Assembly: GCA_009733575.1 (NCBI GenBank)
Contig: ML770118.1
Span: 1-18,874, forward strand
Length of the DNA: 18,874 bases
Direction of reading: 5' to 3'
Source: Gymnopus androsaceus JB14
Lineage: Eukaryota; Basidiomycota; Agaricomycetes; Agaricales; Omphalotaceae
Made by a program: the position numbers and the translations under genes. Positions 17,366 to 18,874 of this stretch are shown piece by piece. The number at the start of each line of letters is the position of its first letter. The stretch's first letter is position 1. Under the pieces are notes generated by a model, which saw only the letters and a program-made list of their open reading frames with translations, was not told the DNA's origin and ran no database searches.

Positions 17366-17762
17366 TCCAAGTAAATAACTTGTTATTTATACAATCTGAA
17401 CTTCTAATCTAATGCAGTGACTTTCTGATTACATAATGTTACATTTTCTTAGAGTCAGAATGTAGCGAGGAAGTGGAGGGTAAAGAGGACCCAAAAACAT
17501 TAGATAAGATACACAAAGTATCAGATACAGAGCAATATAGTAGGTAAGGAAGGTAGGGTAGCAATGAATATACAATGTTGAGTACCAAAGAAGGGGGTAA
17601 AAACAGTATACTTAAAGGATAGTGGGATAGTAATGTTCGTTGAGACCAAAAAGTGATGTAAAGACAGTATAAAAGATGGTGAGGTTATGGAGAGCAACAA
17701 ATTGATGTAAAGACAGTGTAAGTATCAGGAGAGTGGAGGGACCAAAGTAAAAACAGAAGATA
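17366..17762. other. Intergenic, A-rich
   Basis: No supported gene or repeat was found. The long minus-strand frame at 17612-17923 is a shadow of the gene ending at 17763. Confidence 0.4.
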
Positions 17763-18430
17763 TCAGGGATGAGATAGATCGAACCACTCGCAGTCCTCTT
17801 GAAGCTCACCATTCTCATCAAATGGAGAGGATAAGGAAGCAAGAGATTTAGAGGAATGGCTCGATGATGGAAAAGACAATCCTGAAGGAGGATCACTAGA
17901 GGAAGGCTTCGAGGGACCTGCAATAGAAGAAGCGGGCATTAAAGGTGCAGAATTTGTGGGAGATGGTGGCAAAGCCAACAGCACAACGAACTGAAGAGAC
18001 AAAGAAAGATACGTAGAAGTGGAGTTAGAGTATGTATGCGCAGTATAACCTACTGTAACGACAGAATCATTGGGAAGATCATGTTGACTGGCAAGATATT
18101 GGGGATATGTTTGTTGGCCAATTTGTGATAGTTGCCAAGGAAGACATTGAAAAGCCAGTAAATTTGAGGCATGACCATCAAAAATGGGTACTAGAAGTAA
18201 GATCGTGAAAAAAGTTACAATTTAAAAATAAAAAAAACATACCACGATTGGAAAAACCCAAAGGGTCTTTGAAATGTGGCTTTTTACGAAGCTTGGAGGG
18301 GTTGGTGTCATCAAAGACTGGAGGAGGTCGATTATTGGGATGCAACACATCAACGTTGGAGTGACGAAGTGCATGAGCAAAAAAGAGGAAAGGTAAGCTT
18401 TTCACCAAGTGCTTAAGCTGAGTCGGTCTC
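17763..18430 (-). CDS. Hypothetical protein with a Ser/Pro-rich C-terminus
   Basis: The function is unknown. A clear intron at 18191-18242 joins, in phase, FKDPLGFSNR to VPIFDGHASNLLAFQCLPW. The order is: QLKHLVKSLP and VDVLHPNNRPPPVFDDTN in the first exon; then LSQIGQQTYPQYLASQ, DLPNDSVVTVGYTAHTY and LSLSLQFVVLLALPPSP; then a Ser/Pro-rich tail and an acidic end, ENGELQEDCEWFDLSHP. The pattern of a compact domain followed by a low-complexity tail suggests a real protein of a fungal family, but I cannot name it. The 5' end is unresolved: no in-frame ATG fits near 18430, so an upstream exon must exist, possibly 18869-18684. The stop is at 17763-17765. Confidence 0.55.
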
Positions 18431-18658
18431 GAGTGACAAGAGTAGGTAGTGTATTTTAAGGAAAGTTGCCCTATTCTACATACAAGTAGGTGCTTAAATA
18501 GTAGAGTAGGGTATTTAATCGAATAAAGGCACTCGTACAATACTGTAAAATAAATGAATCTATTTGGGGAAGGGTAAAAGTAAGAGTCCGACGGAAAAGG
18601 ACTGTAACTGAATGATAGTGTATGACACATAGCAGAGCAGCTGCTACATACGCCCTCC

Positions 18659-18679
18659 CGAGAGTCTGAAAGACTCTCG
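18659..18679. repeat. Perfect short hairpin (CGAGAGTCT-GAA-AGACTCTCG)
   Basis: Its 9-bp arms are perfect complements around a 3-base loop. It lies just after the TAA of the frame at 18684-18869 and before the candidate GTATGT donor. Its role is unknown. Confidence 0.6.
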
Positions 18680-18683
18680 CAAA

Positions 18684-18869
18684 TTAAGTCTGAGCAGGAG
18701 TAGAAGATAGGGAAGTGTCCATTGCAGAGTTGGTGCTACTTCCGGGTTCGGGGGGAGCAACAGAGGAGCTCCGTGACTTAGCTTCCCTACAAAGCTGTAA
18801 AAGATTTGCCAATTTTGGATCAACACGACGCTCCGTAGGTGCACGATTCCTGCGATTTGCAATCGCCAT
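18684..18869 (-). CDS. Possible first exon or small ORF
   Basis: The 61-codon frame starts MAIANRRNRAPTERRVDPKL and continues ANLLQLCREAK into a Ser/Pro-rich stretch, stopping at TAA (18684). The composition looks coding. A GTATGT donor lies 33 bp beyond the TAA in the same frame if that codon is bypassed; CAA to TAA would be one transition. This could be exon 1 of the gene ending at 17763 with a nonsense change, or an unrelated small ORF. The window edge is 5 bp away. Confidence 0.35.
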   Translation of the reverse strand: MAIANRRNRAPTERRVDPKLANLLQLCREAKSRSSSVAPPEPGSSTNSAMDTSLSSTPAQT

Positions 18870-18874
18870 GTCCC

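Overview
The window looks like genomic DNA of a mushroom-forming basidiomycete (Agaricomycete). The reasons are many introns of about 50-65 bp with GTRNGT donors and CTAAY branch points, TTAGGG/CCCTAA-type repeats, a KDZ-superfamily transposase (CxC2 zinc region plus DDE core), and several multi-copy protein families that I recognise, from memory only, as typical of Agaricomycetes. No tRNA, rRNA, CRISPR or bacterial-type feature was found.

Left part (1-5887). Positions 1-274 hold a dense cluster of the heptamer TGTTTAA that resembles the subterminal repeats of a transposon lying mostly outside the window. A head-to-head gene pair follows. The minus-strand member (3944 to 663) belongs to a large fungus-specific family with a WF-type helix and a C-terminal Trp-rich domain. 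The plus-strand member (4153 to 5887) has an RNase H1 N-terminal/viroplasmin-like domain. Each gene is split by its own short non-autonomous mobile element (1500-2245 and 4762-5579). Each insertion is flanked by a short direct repeat (GACTC; CGCGCTTC) and removing it restores the reading frame. The two elements have different ends and different duplication lengths, yet share one interior: a GC-rich hairpin, a CCTCAACCCCTAA segment, telomere-like repeats, and hairpins built from the telomere-like motif.

Middle (5888-9132). There is one minus-strand gene with a basic, YYR..NKDKINEKRR-type N-terminus (6975 to 6171), then two small plus-strand genes of unknown function (7248-8335 and 8522-9132).

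KDZ element (about 9412-14002). A multi-exon KDZ transposase is almost completely readable and the three catalytic acidic residues are visible, but it carries one frameshift and three in-frame TGA codons where CGA (Arg) is expected. Downstream are tandem TTATGCACGGCAC repeats and a roughly 88-bp sequence that also forms the right end of the mobile element at 1500-2245.

Right part (13982-18869). This stretch is visibly more A-rich on the plus strand and carries minus-strand genes: a hypothetical protein whose last codons come from the transposon end (14665 to 13982), a nucleotidyltransferase-fold-like gene with one in-frame TGA (16464 to about 15447), exon-like fragments that I could not assemble, and a conserved-looking hypothetical gene (about 18430 to 17763).

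Overall this is a transposon-rich accessory region. Several of its genes are decayed, mainly by C:G to T:A-type nonsense changes and by insertion. All exon structures were derived by hand from splice-site consensus and phase, with no alignment or transcript data.
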